Source: Pseudomonas viridiflava
GTDB lineage: Bacteria > Pseudomonadota > Gammaproteobacteria > Pseudomonadales > Pseudomonadaceae
Length of the DNA stretch: 64,000 nucleotides
Assembly: GCF_900582195.1 (NCBI RefSeq)
Contig: NZ_UTHA01000019.1
Coordinates: 1 to 64,000 of the forward strand
Reading direction: 5' to 3'
The notes below the pieces were generated by a model. The model was not told the DNA's origin, searched no databases, and saw only the letters and a list, made by a program, of their open reading frames with translations. Of this stretch, positions 8,982 through 17,697 are shown in pieces. A program made the position numbers and the translations under genes. Positions within the stretch are counted from its first letter, which is position 1; each line of letters opens with the position of its first letter.

Positions 8982-9983
8982 ATGCCGATCACTATCAGTT
9001 TCTACCTCGGCGCCAAAACCTTCGGCGCACCGTCCAACCCGCTTTCGATTGGCGCCGTGGTCAGTTGGTTGGCGAAATCCGGCTACCCCCTTGATCTTTA
9101 TCGGGGAGAAGGCTTGATGCTGGCCGAGTTTCTCGGAAGAACGACCAATACCTATGGTTTCTTGCAACCTGCCGAGTTTCTGCGCGACCTGAAGAATTTT
9201 GTTTACCCGGGTACTGCGCAAGCGGCGCGCCCGGTGAATCCGCGCAAAACGCCCGAAAGCGAAGGCGTCTTCATGGCGCCGCCACAGACCGATGTAAAGA
9301 AACACACCAAGGACCGGATGCAGCATCAACTCAGGCTGTTCCTGATCATGTCCCTGTTGAAATGTAACGGCTGCTTCCACACCGCCAACGAAACCGATGT
9401 CGAACTCTCCAAAACCATCTTCCAGCATGGCCAGGGCAATGTGGGCGAAGCCGCCGCGCATAAAATCATGGCGACTTTCACCGTTCAACAGCACCAACTG
9501 GAAGACGTTGTGGCCGACAGCGCCTGTCGAACATTCCTGATCTACCTTCAATCAGAAACCTCCATCTTGAAATCCTATTTCAACAGCGCCGACAGTGAGG
9601 TGGAAGTTCTCATAAGAGACCACCTGCTGCGCATGGCCCGGGCCATCGTCACCGACGTCACGCTGGTCAAACCGATGAGCCGTGCCGAGTTCAAGGATTA
9701 CGCCGAGCGCTTGTGGAGCACGTTCCATAGTCTCTATCTGGGTGCCTGCAGAGATGCGCTGCTCACGGCGGCGGAAAGAATGCGAAAAGAAACCCATAAC
9801 TATGACTGCCGCAAGCTATTGCCCCACATTCCGCTGGGCCAATTGATGGAAGCCAAGAAAAAAGCGGCTGAAGCGGCCTACGCGACGATCGTCCTGGACA
9901 CCTACTTTGAAAGCGCACAAATCACCGTTGAATGCCCGTTGACCGAGGGTGAAATAGACAATCTGTACGACGTGTTTTATTGA
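8982..9983 (+). CDS. Hypothetical protein between tssH and vgrG
   Basis: I do not recognise this 333-residue protein. It starts MPITISFYLGAKTFGAP at ATG 8982, with AGGAA seven bases upstream; an earlier in-frame start at 8943 lacks a site. No signal peptide or membrane segment is visible. The second half is mostly helical, with a short Cys pair 'KCNGCF' near residue 120 and a helix-rich C-terminus ending DNLYDVFY. It lies 48 bases after tssH and 95 before the next unknown gene, so it is probably co-transcribed with the T6SS. In this slot an effector, immunity protein or chaperone is possible, but nothing in the sequence decides between them. Confidence 0.8.
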   Translation: MPITISFYLGAKTFGAPSNPLSIGAVVSWLAKSGYPLDLYRGEGLMLAEFLGRTTNTYGFLQPAEFLRDLKNFVYPGTAQAARPVNPRKTPESEGVFMAPPQTDVKKHTKDRMQHQLRLFLIMSLLKCNGCFHTANETDVELSKTIFQHGQGNVGEAAAHKIMATFTVQQHQLEDVVADSACRTFLIYLQSETSILKSYFNSADSEVEVLIRDHLLRMARAIVTDVTLVKPMSRAEFKDYAERLWSTFHSLYLGACRDALLTAAERMRKETHNYDCRKLLPHIPLGQLMEAKKKAAEAAYATIVLDTYFESAQITVECPLTEGEIDNLYDVFY

Positions 9984-10078
9984 CGCGGCCTCGGCTGATC
10001 GCAGTGTCTCGATGACATGTCTGACCGCCCGCCCTCTTCGACGACAGTTGAAGACTTCCACACCATGAAGGATCACCA

Positions 10079-11341
10079 ATGGACTACGAACGAAGGGAAC
10101 TCTTGCATATTCATTCTCCGTTGGATGACCTCAAGAGAATGGAAAAGGAAGCAAGGGACCACTGGAACCGCGTGATTCGGGAAACCGGAGCGTCGCCGCT
10201 GTGGTGGAAGTTGATGCGCAACCCCAAGTTTCGTGCGGCGGTTGAAGCCGAAGCAGAAAGAATTTATCTGGAAAGTATTGATGAGCTGGTGAAGCGAAGG
10301 GCAAATGAACTTGCTGTCACTCAGGAACTTGAAGAGGAATATCAGCGTCGGCTAAAGGCGCCTGGCCGGCAACTGGCGGCAAAAGTCCCGGAAAAACTGA
10401 ATGACCTTCTGAAACGGGTTAGATCCGAACAAGAATCAGGCGTGACTTACGGGACGCTCGCCGAATACCGTCAATATGAAAAACACTTTGCCAAGGCACG
10501 AGAACGTGGCGACAGAATAATCATTCTCGGAAAACACTCAGGCGCAGAACTTAAAAAGCTCCTCTCCGTGATTCATCCGAAGATCGACACATCGTGCCTT
10601 AAAGACACAACCATGTATGGCGGCGACCTCATGATCATCGGCCTCGAACCCAGGGAGTTCGAGTCCTGGCTGAAACATCTGGGATTATGGGGCATGAACG
10701 ACGAAGCCGGCATGATCACCAAAACTGTTCAGATGAAATGGGGTGAGTCCAGTGATCCGCAAAATACAGAGCATCAAATAACCTATGCGGGCATTCAACT
10801 CTCAGGACTACGCGATGAAACCGCATTGCCAATGGGCCATAGAGAAATCTCCATCGGACTATTGAACCCTGCCCATCCATGGGATGCGCTGGCACCCCAC
10901 CTGGCAGGGCCGACGATCATCAGTGCGATAAAAAATGCATTTAAAGCGGGTAAACACGAAAAGCTGAACGTTCCTGAAGGAGGTTTATACCCTTTCGTCA
11001 GCCGGGTGGTCATTCGCACGACCAACTGGACACATCGCTTCCAGATCAGTGGCAACAATATTATTTGTACCTCAAGCACTCGACACACCGCACAGCATCG
11101 TCAGCTATTGGCCGACCCACGCCCGGGCAAACCGTCTGCAGGCACTCGTACAGGCACACTCATCAAGTTAAAAGTCGGGGCACGCATTCAAGTCGCAGGC
11201 AATTCTGTCGGGCAAAAAGCCTATTCTCTGACTCAGGAAGAAGTCACCAGGCTGGGAATCACCCTCCCCGAAAAACCACAACCCATTGAATTCGAAGTCG
11301 ACCACACCGGGAAAATAATAAAGATCAATCGTATCGGCTAG
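10079..11341 (+). CDS. Hypothetical protein upstream of vgrG, possible T6SS cargo
   Basis: This 420-residue product (MDYERRELLHIHSPLDD...) is not one I recognise. The first ~150 residues are charged and helical ('EAEAERIYLESIDELVKRRANEL', coiled-coil-like). The middle and end are more globular and beta-rich ('TTMYGGDLMIIGLEPREFESWLKHLGLWG'). No signal peptide or transmembrane segment is seen. AAGGA eight bases upstream supports ATG 10079. It is the last gene before vgrG (58 bases). In comparable loci this position often holds cargo or an adaptor, so a secreted effector paired with the preceding gene is a reasonable but unproven idea. Its codon use is somewhat less GC-rich than tssB-tssH. Confidence 0.8.
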   Translation: MDYERRELLHIHSPLDDLKRMEKEARDHWNRVIRETGASPLWWKLMRNPKFRAAVEAEAERIYLESIDELVKRRANELAVTQELEEEYQRRLKAPGRQLAAKVPEKLNDLLKRVRSEQESGVTYGTLAEYRQYEKHFAKARERGDRIIILGKHSGAELKKLLSVIHPKIDTSCLKDTTMYGGDLMIIGLEPREFESWLKHLGLWGMNDEAGMITKTVQMKWGESSDPQNTEHQITYAGIQLSGLRDETALPMGHREISIGLLNPAHPWDALAPHLAGPTIISAIKNAFKAGKHEKLNVPEGGLYPFVSRVVIRTTNWTHRFQISGNNIICTSSTRHTAQHRQLLADPRPGKPSAGTRTGTLIKLKVGARIQVAGNSVGQKAYSLTQEEVTRLGITLPEKPQPIEFEVDHTGKIIKINRIG

Positions 11342-11399
11342 CTGGCTGGGTAAAAGCGCAACGTGCCGTTGATAGCGTCCATTCGAAAAGGCTTCGCCA

Positions 11400-13409
11400 A
11401 TGCCTCGTTCCGTAGACAGCAACACCACGTTTTCCCTCACTGCCGCTGCGCTGTCAGCGCTTTACCCTGAGGCATTGTCCGGTGACGAAGGCCTTAACCT
11501 GCTGGGCGTGCAAACCCTTCACGGTCTCAACGATGGCGCCTCGCTCACCCTGACCAGCTCCGTTGCCACCCACATCACCACCACGCTGCACAAAGACGCC
11601 CAGATGCGTCCGTTCGACGCTCTCGTCGCCGAGATCCGCCAACTGCCTGCCGACGCAACCGCCGAGCGCTATCAGCTGGTTTTAAGACCGTGGCTCTGGT
11701 GGCTGACCTTGGCCAGCAACAACCGCGTATTCCAGAACCTCGCCACTTCAGACATCGTCACCACGATTTTCAAGGTCCACGGCTTCACCGACTTCAAGCT
11801 GTCGCTGACCAGTAGTTACACCCCCCGCGAATACTGCGTGCAGTACGGCGAAAGCGATTTCGCCTTTGTCTCGCGGCTACTGGAAGAGGAAGGCATTTTC
11901 TGGTTCTTCACCCACGATGAAGGCAAGCACACGCTGGTATTGGGCGACAGTAACGATGCGTTCGTCCCCATTCCAAACGGGCCGACGGTCAAATACCTGG
12001 GGCAAGTCCTGGGCGAGCGTGAACTGCATGGGATCCGCTCCGGGCAGGTGTGTCTGCAAGCGGTGGCCGGGGTCTATCGGGCGACGGATTACGAGTTCAC
12101 CACGCCAACCACTTCGCTCTACGGCCAGGCCGAAGCCGTCGCCGGGCCGCGTTCGATCTACGAGCATCCGGGCGGCTACAACGCCAAGGCGCGCGGTGAT
12201 GCGTTGACCAAGCAACGGGTCGATGGCTTGCGCAGCGAGGAGAAACGTTTTGTCGGCGAAAGCGACTGCCGTTGGTTGATTCCGGGGCACTGGTTCACTC
12301 TCGAAGGGCACGACGATGCCAGTCTGAACATCGATTGGGTGGTGACGCGGGTCACCCATGACGTCAGCCACGAAAGCTATCGCAACCGCTTTGAAGCGAT
12401 CCCCAAAGCCACGCCGTTTCGTCCGCAACGCACCACTCCGAAACCGCGCATGCATCCGCAAACGGCGATTGTCGTGGGCAAGTCCGGTGAGGAAATCTGG
12501 ACCGACGAATACGGCCGGATCAAGTTGCAGTTCCCGTGGGATCGCGACGGCAAGAATGATGAAAGCAGTTCCTGTTGGGTGCGCGTGGTATTGCCGTGGA
12601 GTGGCAAGGGCTTCGGCATGCAGTTCATTCCGCGCATCGGTCAAGAGGTCATCGTCACGTTTATCGACGGTGATCCGGATCGGCCACTGGTAACCGGTTG
12701 CGTCTACAACGGCGACAACGCCCTGCCCTATGCACTGCCGGCCAATCAGACGCAATCGGGGATCAAGACCCAATCGTCCAAGGGCGGTGGCGGTTTCAAC
12801 GAATTGCGCTTCGAGGACAAGAAGGACGCTGAAGAGGTGTTCTTGCAAGCGCAGAAAGATCTCAACATCAACGTGCTCAACGACACCACCGCGACTGTCG
12901 GCCACGACGAAACCCTCACGGTGCAAAACGCCCGCACCCGCACGGTCAAGGACGGCGACGAGACCGTGACGCTGGAGAAAGGCAAACGCAGCGTCACGAT
13001 TCAGACCGGCAGCGACAGCCTTGATGTCAAAGACAGCCGAACGGTGACGGTCGGCGCCGATCAGAATCACAGCACCGGCGGCAATTACACCGACAAGGTC
13101 AGCGGCGATTACAGCCTGACGGTGGATGGCAACCTGACGATCAAAGTCAGCGGCACCCTGACCCTGCAAAGTGGCGGCAGCTTCACCATCAAAAGCGGCG
13201 CCGATCTGACGACGTCTGCCAGCACCTCGATCACGCACAAGGCCGGCACTGCCTTGACCAATCAGGCCGGCACCTCACTGGACAACAAGGCCGGAACGAC
13301 GCTGACCAACGACGCCGGAATCAGCCTGACCAACAAGGGCGCGGCCTCGCAGACCGTAGATGGCGGCGGCATGCTGACCATCAAGGGCGGCCTGGTGCAG
13401 GTCAACTGA
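11400..13409 (+). CDS. tssI: T6SS spike protein VgrG (TssI)
   Basis: The 669-residue protein is a VgrG: gp27-like N-terminal half ('REYCVQYGESDFAFVSRLLEEEGIFWFF' near 140-170), gp5 OB-fold around 360-440 ('DEYGRIKLQFPWDRDG', 'IPRIGQEVIVTFIDGDPDRPLV'), then a beta-helix needle with imperfect repeats (ETLTV..., 'AGTSLDNKAGTTLTNDAG'). It trimerises to cap the Hcp tube. There is no extra C-terminal effector domain; it ends shortly after the needle. Start at ATG 11400 has an AAGG upstream. The MORN gene follows after 12 bases. Confidence 0.95.
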   Translation: MPRSVDSNTTFSLTAAALSALYPEALSGDEGLNLLGVQTLHGLNDGASLTLTSSVATHITTTLHKDAQMRPFDALVAEIRQLPADATAERYQLVLRPWLWWLTLASNNRVFQNLATSDIVTTIFKVHGFTDFKLSLTSSYTPREYCVQYGESDFAFVSRLLEEEGIFWFFTHDEGKHTLVLGDSNDAFVPIPNGPTVKYLGQVLGERELHGIRSGQVCLQAVAGVYRATDYEFTTPTTSLYGQAEAVAGPRSIYEHPGGYNAKARGDALTKQRVDGLRSEEKRFVGESDCRWLIPGHWFTLEGHDDASLNIDWVVTRVTHDVSHESYRNRFEAIPKATPFRPQRTTPKPRMHPQTAIVVGKSGEEIWTDEYGRIKLQFPWDRDGKNDESSSCWVRVVLPWSGKGFGMQFIPRIGQEVIVTFIDGDPDRPLVTGCVYNGDNALPYALPANQTQSGIKTQSSKGGGGFNELRFEDKKDAEEVFLQAQKDLNINVLNDTTATVGHDETLTVQNARTRTVKDGDETVTLEKGKRSVTIQTGSDSLDVKDSRTVTVGADQNHSTGGNYTDKVSGDYSLTVDGNLTIKVSGTLTLQSGGSFTIKSGADLTTSASTSITHKAGTALTNQAGTSLDNKAGTTLTNDAGISLTNKGAASQTVDGGGMLTIKGGLVQVN

Positions 13410-13421
13410 CAAGGAGAGGCC

Positions 13422-13964
13422 ATGGCGATCACACCGCTGGATCTGCAGCAGGATGACAAGCAACTCAAGGGGCGTCTGCAGGACGGTCAGCTAGAGGGGC
13501 CGTTGAACATCAAGGACGACGGGCGCAAACAGGCGGATCTGCATTACAGCCAGGGCGAACTGCAGGGCACGTCGCTGCTCTATCACCCCAACGGCAAGGT
13601 CTCGGCACAGATGCCGTTTGTACGCGACAAGTTGCAGGGCGTTGCCAGTTTTTATGCGCCTGAGGGTTTTCTCCAGCGCAAGGCGACGTATCGGCGCGGA
13701 TTGCTCCACGGCGAAGCGTTCAATTACTTCCCGGACGGGCAAGTAGCGGAGGCTGAGTTTTATCGCGATGGCGTGCGTGAGGGGCGTTATCAGCGCTTTC
13801 ATCCAAATGGCAAACCGGCGCTGGAAGCGCGCTATGTGAACGGGCAATTGCTGGAGCCGGAGCAAGGCTTTGCCGAGGATGGACGGCCGTTAGGCGCGGA
13901 TGGCAAGCCGATTTCGCGGGTGCGCTGGTGGTATCGGCAATGGGCGGATCCGCAGCAGGTCTGA
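13422..13964 (+). CDS. MORN-repeat (YwqK-like) protein next to VgrG
   Basis: The 180-residue protein is built of MORN-type repeats: 'GRLQDGQLEGPLNI', 'QGELQGTSLLYHPNGKVSAQ', 'RRGLLHGEAFNYFPDGQVAEAEFYRDGVREGRYQRFHPNGKPALEARYVNG', each with the (Y/F)xxG(K/Q) turn. This is the fold annotated as toxin-antitoxin repeat-containing YwqK family. AAGGAGAGG precedes ATG 13422, 12 bases after vgrG, so it is in the same operon. It has no signal peptide. An immunity or adaptor role is suggested only by position. Confidence 0.85.
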   Translation: MAITPLDLQQDDKQLKGRLQDGQLEGPLNIKDDGRKQADLHYSQGELQGTSLLYHPNGKVSAQMPFVRDKLQGVASFYAPEGFLQRKATYRRGLLHGEAFNYFPDGQVAEAEFYRDGVREGRYQRFHPNGKPALEARYVNGQLLEPEQGFAEDGRPLGADGKPISRVRWWYRQWADPQQV

Positions 13965-13976
13965 AACCCCGGAAGA

Positions 13977-14170
13977 GCCCCTCACCCTAGCCCTCCCGAA
14001 ACGTCGGACCGCCCAGAGGGAGAGGGAACCGACCGAGCTGCCTTGCTTCATACATCGACCTGCAAGACCGAGTCGATTATGGATTCACAGCTAGACTTTC
14101 ACTTCGGCGCAGCTAATCAATATCCCCCAATCGGCTCCCTCTCCCCCTGGGAGAGGGCTGGGGTGAGGGG
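13977..14170. repeat. Composite inverted repeat (CCCCTCACCC element), copy 1
   Basis: The ends are CCCCTCACCCTAGCCCTC on the left and its near-complement GAGGGCTGGGGTGAGGGG on the right, each joined to a further inner GAGAGGGA hairpin. A related copy lies at 55081-55240, and the interiors also match in part (ATACATCGACCTG, CGAGTCGA). It fills the gap between the MORN gene and the convergent PAAR-like gene. The tips are of a type dispersed in Pseudomonas intergenic DNA; no coding capacity. Confidence 0.75.
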
Positions 14171-14196
14171 TTTGGATTTCACGCCAAGTAAAAAAC

Positions 14197-14592
14197 TCAA
14201 GGAATCAGCATCTGCATCTGCCCCGGCACGACAATCTTGATCACTCCCGCCCAGTTGCACATCAACGTCGAGTTGGCATCGATCGCCGGCATTCCGCCCA
14301 GCAACAACGTCGGCGCCCCGCCGGGGATCCACGGCGTGGCCGTCGCCGGAATACACGGCATTGGCGTCAACACCCCCAGCGCGGCGGCAGTTGCAGCGGC
14401 GACCATCGGATTGGCCATGCTCATGCATACGCCGAACGGCAGGATATTCACCAGCGGGATGTGATCCATGATGTTCGCCGCCGGCATCCCGCCGGTCAGC
14501 GTGCGGTTCACTGGCAACACGTTGAGCATCGACGGCGCAGCGCCGAAGCTGCATTGCAACGTGGCGGTGGCACAGACTTGCGGACAGCCCAT
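14197..14592 (-). CDS. PAAR-like DUF4280 protein (T6SS spike tip candidate)
   Basis: The 131-residue product matches the DUF4280 pattern: MGCPQVCATATLQCSFGAAPS at the start, 'GGMPAANIMDHIPLVNI' and 'FGVCMSMANPMVAAATAAALGVLTPMPCIPATATPWIPG' in the middle, and a Cys-containing C-terminal 'MCNWAGVIKI'. DUF4280/PAAR-like proteins are known as sharpening tips on VgrG or as binding platforms for effectors. AAGGAG lies 9 bases before ATG 14592. It is on the opposite strand to vgrG, so it is expressed separately, with no effector gene directly beside it. Confidence 0.88.
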   Translation of the reverse strand: MGCPQVCATATLQCSFGAAPSMLNVLPVNRTLTGGMPAANIMDHIPLVNILPFGVCMSMANPMVAAATAAALGVLTPMPCIPATATPWIPGGAPTLLLGGMPAIDANSTLMCNWAGVIKIVVPGQMQMLIP

Positions 14593-14783
14593 TTTCCAAG
14601 CTCCTTCCTGCCCATGGCATACCCGCTAAACCTTAGTCTGCCGCGGCTCGTCGCGCACATTCCCAAAGGTGATTATCCGGCAACACGCTAACCTATAAGA
14701 CCGACTCGCGCTTGTGGCGACCTGAGCGCGCCATTAGATTAGCCAATGATGTCTGGCCTCCAAAATAAGCAGAAGGGATAAGC

Positions 14784-15851
14784 ATGGCGCTTACTGACCA
14801 GTCCACCCGTATCCGCTCTGGCGAAGAACTCGATGCCAGCCTGATCGATCCGTACCTCAAGGCGCACATTCCGGGCCTGAGCGGCACACCTGCGATCAGC
14901 CAGTTTCCCGGCGGTGCGTCGAACCTGACCTACCTGCTGGAATACCCGGAACAGGAATTCGTCCTGCGCCGCCCGCCGTTTGGCCACAAGGCCAAATCCG
15001 CCCACGACATGGGCCGCGAATTCCGCATCCTCAATCAGTTACGCGACGGTTTCCCGTACTGCCCGAAAGCCTACGTGCACTGCACCGACGAATCAGTGAT
15101 CGGCGCCGAGTTCTATGTGATGGAACGGGTCAACGGCATCATCCTGCGCTCGGAGCTGCCGGCGGAACTGGGCCTCGATTCAGCGAAAACCGAAGCGCTG
15201 TGCAAGAGCTTCATCGACCGTTTCGTCGAACTGCACCGCGTCGATTACAAGGCCTGCGGCCTCGGTGATCTGGGCAAACCGGAAGGCTACGTCGCGCGCC
15301 AGATCAAAGGCTGGAGCGAACGCTACGAAAAAGCCCTGACCCCCGACGCGCCACACTGGGAAAAGGTCAAAGCCTGGCTCAACGACAAGATGCCGGCCGA
15401 CCATCCGACCTCGAGCATCGTCCACAACGACTATCGCTTCGACAACGTCATCCTCGACCCACAGAATCCGATGCAGATCATTGGTGTTCTGGATTGGGAA
15501 CTGACCACCCTCGGCGACCCCCTAATGGACCTGGGCAACACCCTCGCCTATTGGATTCAGGCGGACGACCCGGCGCCGGTGCAACTGATGCGCCGCCAGC
15601 CGAGCCACGCGCCGGGCATGCTCACCCGCCGCGAATTCGTCGATTACTACGCCGAACGCTCGGGCATCCAGATCGACAATTTCGACTTTTACTACACCTA
15701 TGGCCTGTTCCGTCTGGCTGGCATCGTGCAGCAGATCTACTACCGCTTCTACCATGGCCAGACCCAGGACAAACGCTTCGCGCAGTTCATTCACATGAAC
15801 AAACTGCTGGAGCAGATGAGCCTGCAAGTCATTGCGAAATCGAGCCTCTGA
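14784..15851 (+). CDS. Phosphotransferase family protein (ACAD10/APH-like)
   Basis: The 355-residue protein has the aminoglycoside-phosphotransferase/choline-kinase fold: nucleotide-binding loop 'FPGGASNLTYLLEYPEQEFVLRRPP', the Brenner motif 'HNDYRFDNVILD' near residue 215, and 'VLDWELTTLGDPLMDLG' with the Mg-binding Asp. This subfamily is the kinase-like part of ACAD10 proteins and often sits with acyl-CoA or SDR enzymes, so a role in catabolism of hydroxylated acyl compounds is more likely than antibiotic resistance. The SDR gene follows 22 bases later, in one operon. AGAAGGG precedes the ATG. Confidence 0.9.
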   Translation: MALTDQSTRIRSGEELDASLIDPYLKAHIPGLSGTPAISQFPGGASNLTYLLEYPEQEFVLRRPPFGHKAKSAHDMGREFRILNQLRDGFPYCPKAYVHCTDESVIGAEFYVMERVNGIILRSELPAELGLDSAKTEALCKSFIDRFVELHRVDYKACGLGDLGKPEGYVARQIKGWSERYEKALTPDAPHWEKVKAWLNDKMPADHPTSSIVHNDYRFDNVILDPQNPMQIIGVLDWELTTLGDPLMDLGNTLAYWIQADDPAPVQLMRRQPSHAPGMLTRREFVDYYAERSGIQIDNFDFYYTYGLFRLAGIVQQIYYRFYHGQTQDKRFAQFIHMNKLLEQMSLQVIAKSSL

Positions 15852-15873
15852 CGGCCCACACCAAGGAACCCCT

Positions 15874-16641
15874 ATGTCCAAGACTCAGTTGTTCGACCTC
15901 GACGGCAAGATCGCTTTCGTTTCCGGCGCCAGCCGTGGCATCGGTGAAGCCATCGCCAAACTGCTCGCCCAGCAAGGCGCCCACGTGATCGTCTCGAGCC
16001 GCAAGCTCGACGGCTGCCAGCATGTCGCCGACGCGATCATCGCCGCTGGCGGCAAAGCCACCGCAGTGGCCTGCCACATCGGCGAAATGGAGCAGATAGC
16101 CCAAGTGTTCGCCGGGATCAAGGAACAATTCGGCCGCCTCGACATTCTGGTCAACAACGCCGCGACCAACCCGCAATTCTGCAACGTGCTGGATACCGAT
16201 CTGAGCGCGTTCCAGAAGACTGTCGACGTGAACATTCGCGGCTATTTCTTCATGTCGGTCGAGGCCGGCAAGCTGATGCGCGAGAACGGCGGTGGCAGCA
16301 TCATCAACGTCGCCTCGATCAACGGCATTTCGCCGGGGATCTTTCAGGGCATCTACTCGGTGACCAAGGCAGCGGTGATCAACATGACCAAGGTGTTTGC
16401 CAAGGAATGCGCGCAGTTCGGCATCCGCTGCAACGCCCTGCTGCCGGGCCTGACCGACACCAAGTTCGCTTCGGCGCTGGTCAAGAACGACGCAATTCTC
16501 AAGCAGGCGCTGACGCAGATTCCGCTCAAGCGTGTGGCGGATCCGAGCGAAATGGCCGGTGCGGTGTTGTACCTGGCGAGTGATGCGTCGAGTTACACCA
16601 CCGGGGTTGCGCTGAATGTGGATGGTGGGTTCCTGTCCTGA
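15874..16641 (+). CDS. Short-chain dehydrogenase/reductase (SDR)
   Basis: The 255-residue protein is a classical SDR: cofactor loop 'SGASRGIGEA' near residue 16, 'NNAATNP' near 90, catalytic Ser in 'INVASINGISPG', and Y-x3-K in 'YSVTKAAVINMTK'. The C-terminus 'YTTGVALNVDGGFLS' is typical. It would oxidise or reduce a hydroxyl/keto group with NAD(P); the substrate is not evident. ATG 15874 is preceded by AAGGA. The pairing with the upstream phosphotransferase-like kinase suggests a shared substrate. Confidence 0.92.
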   Translation: MSKTQLFDLDGKIAFVSGASRGIGEAIAKLLAQQGAHVIVSSRKLDGCQHVADAIIAAGGKATAVACHIGEMEQIAQVFAGIKEQFGRLDILVNNAATNPQFCNVLDTDLSAFQKTVDVNIRGYFFMSVEAGKLMRENGGGSIINVASINGISPGIFQGIYSVTKAAVINMTKVFAKECAQFGIRCNALLPGLTDTKFASALVKNDAILKQALTQIPLKRVADPSEMAGAVLYLASDASSYTTGVALNVDGGFLS

Positions 16642-16665
16642 TTCCCATTGCAAACACGTAACTCC

Positions 16666-16756
16666 CTGTAGGAGTGAACCTGCTCGCGATAGCGGTGTGT
16701 CAAACACATAAATGTTGACTGACACAGCACTATCGCGAGCAGGCTCACTCCTACAG
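16666..16756. repeat. Inverted REP pair after the SDR gene
   Basis: CTGTAGGAGTGAACCTGCTCGC on one side and its near-complement GCGAGCAGGCTCACTCCTACAG on the other enclose about 47 bases. This is the Pseudomonas REP hairpin arranged as an inverted pair (BIME-like). It lies in the gap between two convergent genes and may act as a transcription barrier. Confidence 0.8.
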
Positions 16757-16848
16757 TTTCAATCAGGCAACGACTTCAGGCAGTTGCCAGCGGAAATGCA
16801 CCGAGAGCAAGCGCAAGGCCAGACACGCCGCCCCCGCCCCCGCCGGCG

Positions 16849-17061
16849 CTATTGCGTGACGCAACGGGTGGTAGTGATGTGTCGAGTGACCTGCCCATCG
16901 GCGTACATGTCGCCAGCGACCTCAGTGTTTTCGAGAACCTGACAAGTGCGCTCCGGCGGTGGCGGTGGCGTCACTGGCGGAGGGGGTGGTGGACTGGCGC
17001 AACCCGCCAACAGCACAGCAAAAAAAGCCAACGGCAACACGCGTTTCCCAAGAGTCTTCAT
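16849..17061 (-). CDS. Small proline-rich lipoprotein
   Basis: The 70-residue product starts MKTLGKRVLPLAFFAVLLAGC, an N-terminal lipoprotein signal with lipobox L-A-G-C, followed by 'ASPPPPPPVTPPPPPERTCQVLENTEVAGDMYADGQVTRHITTTRCVTQ'-type sequence in which two proline runs act as spacer. It should be anchored in the outer or inner membrane from the periplasmic side. Two further Cys may form a disulfide. No strong ribosome binding site is visible; the start is set by the signal peptide. Function unknown. Confidence 0.7.
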   Translation of the reverse strand: MKTLGKRVLPLAFFAVLLAGCASPPPPPPVTPPPPPERTCQVLENTEVAGDMYADGQVTRHITTTRCVTQ

Positions 17062-17254
17062 AGGACGACCCGCGATGAATGGAAGAACCACTCCCGCGAC
17101 CGAACCGACCACGGAAGACCTGACCACTCATTCTTTATAGCCGAGACACTCGCAAGCGCCAGTGAATGGGCCGGATCGGGAGGAAGTAGCTGTCGATTTT
17201 GCGTTCGGATTCGAGCGGATTGTCAGACTGAAATGAACATTGCCAGACAGGCCC

Positions 17255-17279
17255 CTTCGCGAGCAAGCTCGCTCCCACA
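17255..17279. repeat. Single REP hairpin
   Basis: One REP unit (CTTCGCGAGCAAGCTCGCTC...) lies in a long gap. Unlike the other REP loci here it has no nearby inverted partner. Confidence 0.7.
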
Positions 17280-17329
17280 AGAAAGCAAACCAACACACAC
17301 CCTCGCTGTGCTTTTCCACCACTCAACAG

Positions 17330-17690
17330 GATGAGCGTTAGCTCGGCTGCAGCTCTTGATCTTAAAGCCCGTCGGCAGGATAAGTGGAGGGATTGATCCG
17401 GGGGTGGGACCGCTGCGGCCGTTTGGCGAAGCCAGACACAGCGAGAGGAGGTGCAGCGAAGCAAACCGTAGGCGCTGCCCCCGGAGCGATCCCGGAACGA
17501 AGGAACCCCAAGCTTTAGCGAGCGGGCCGAACGTCAGGGCAAAGCGTTTTGGTTACTTTTGGCTGGGCCGGCATTCCGGCGTCTGCAAAAGTGACCCGCT
17601 GCACGAGCGGAACCGCCAGCCGCAACACCCGAAAAAACGGATATACACCCCAAACCCAAGAGCATGGTCGGCCCAAAGGCCGCCAAGCCC
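17330..17690. repeat. Gene-free stretch with a Pseudomonas dispersed repeat-like sequence
   Basis: The 636 bases between the lipoprotein and DUF1652 genes hold no supported gene. The part from about 17340 to 17620 resembles a long dispersed sequence I associate with Pseudomonas intergenic regions, with the segments CTGCAGCTCTTGATCTT, 'GGAGCGATCCCGGAACGAAGG' in part, and GGTTACTTTTGGC facing GCAAAAGTGACCC as an inverted repeat (about 17550 and 17583). Open frames across it look like noise. Confidence 0.5.
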
Positions 17691-17697
17691 AAAAGCC

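Noticed and set aside
17128..17322. Small frame in the gap after the proline-rich lipoprotein
   Set aside because: It contains the REP-encoded WERACSRR string and lacks a start signal; it is translation of a repeat.
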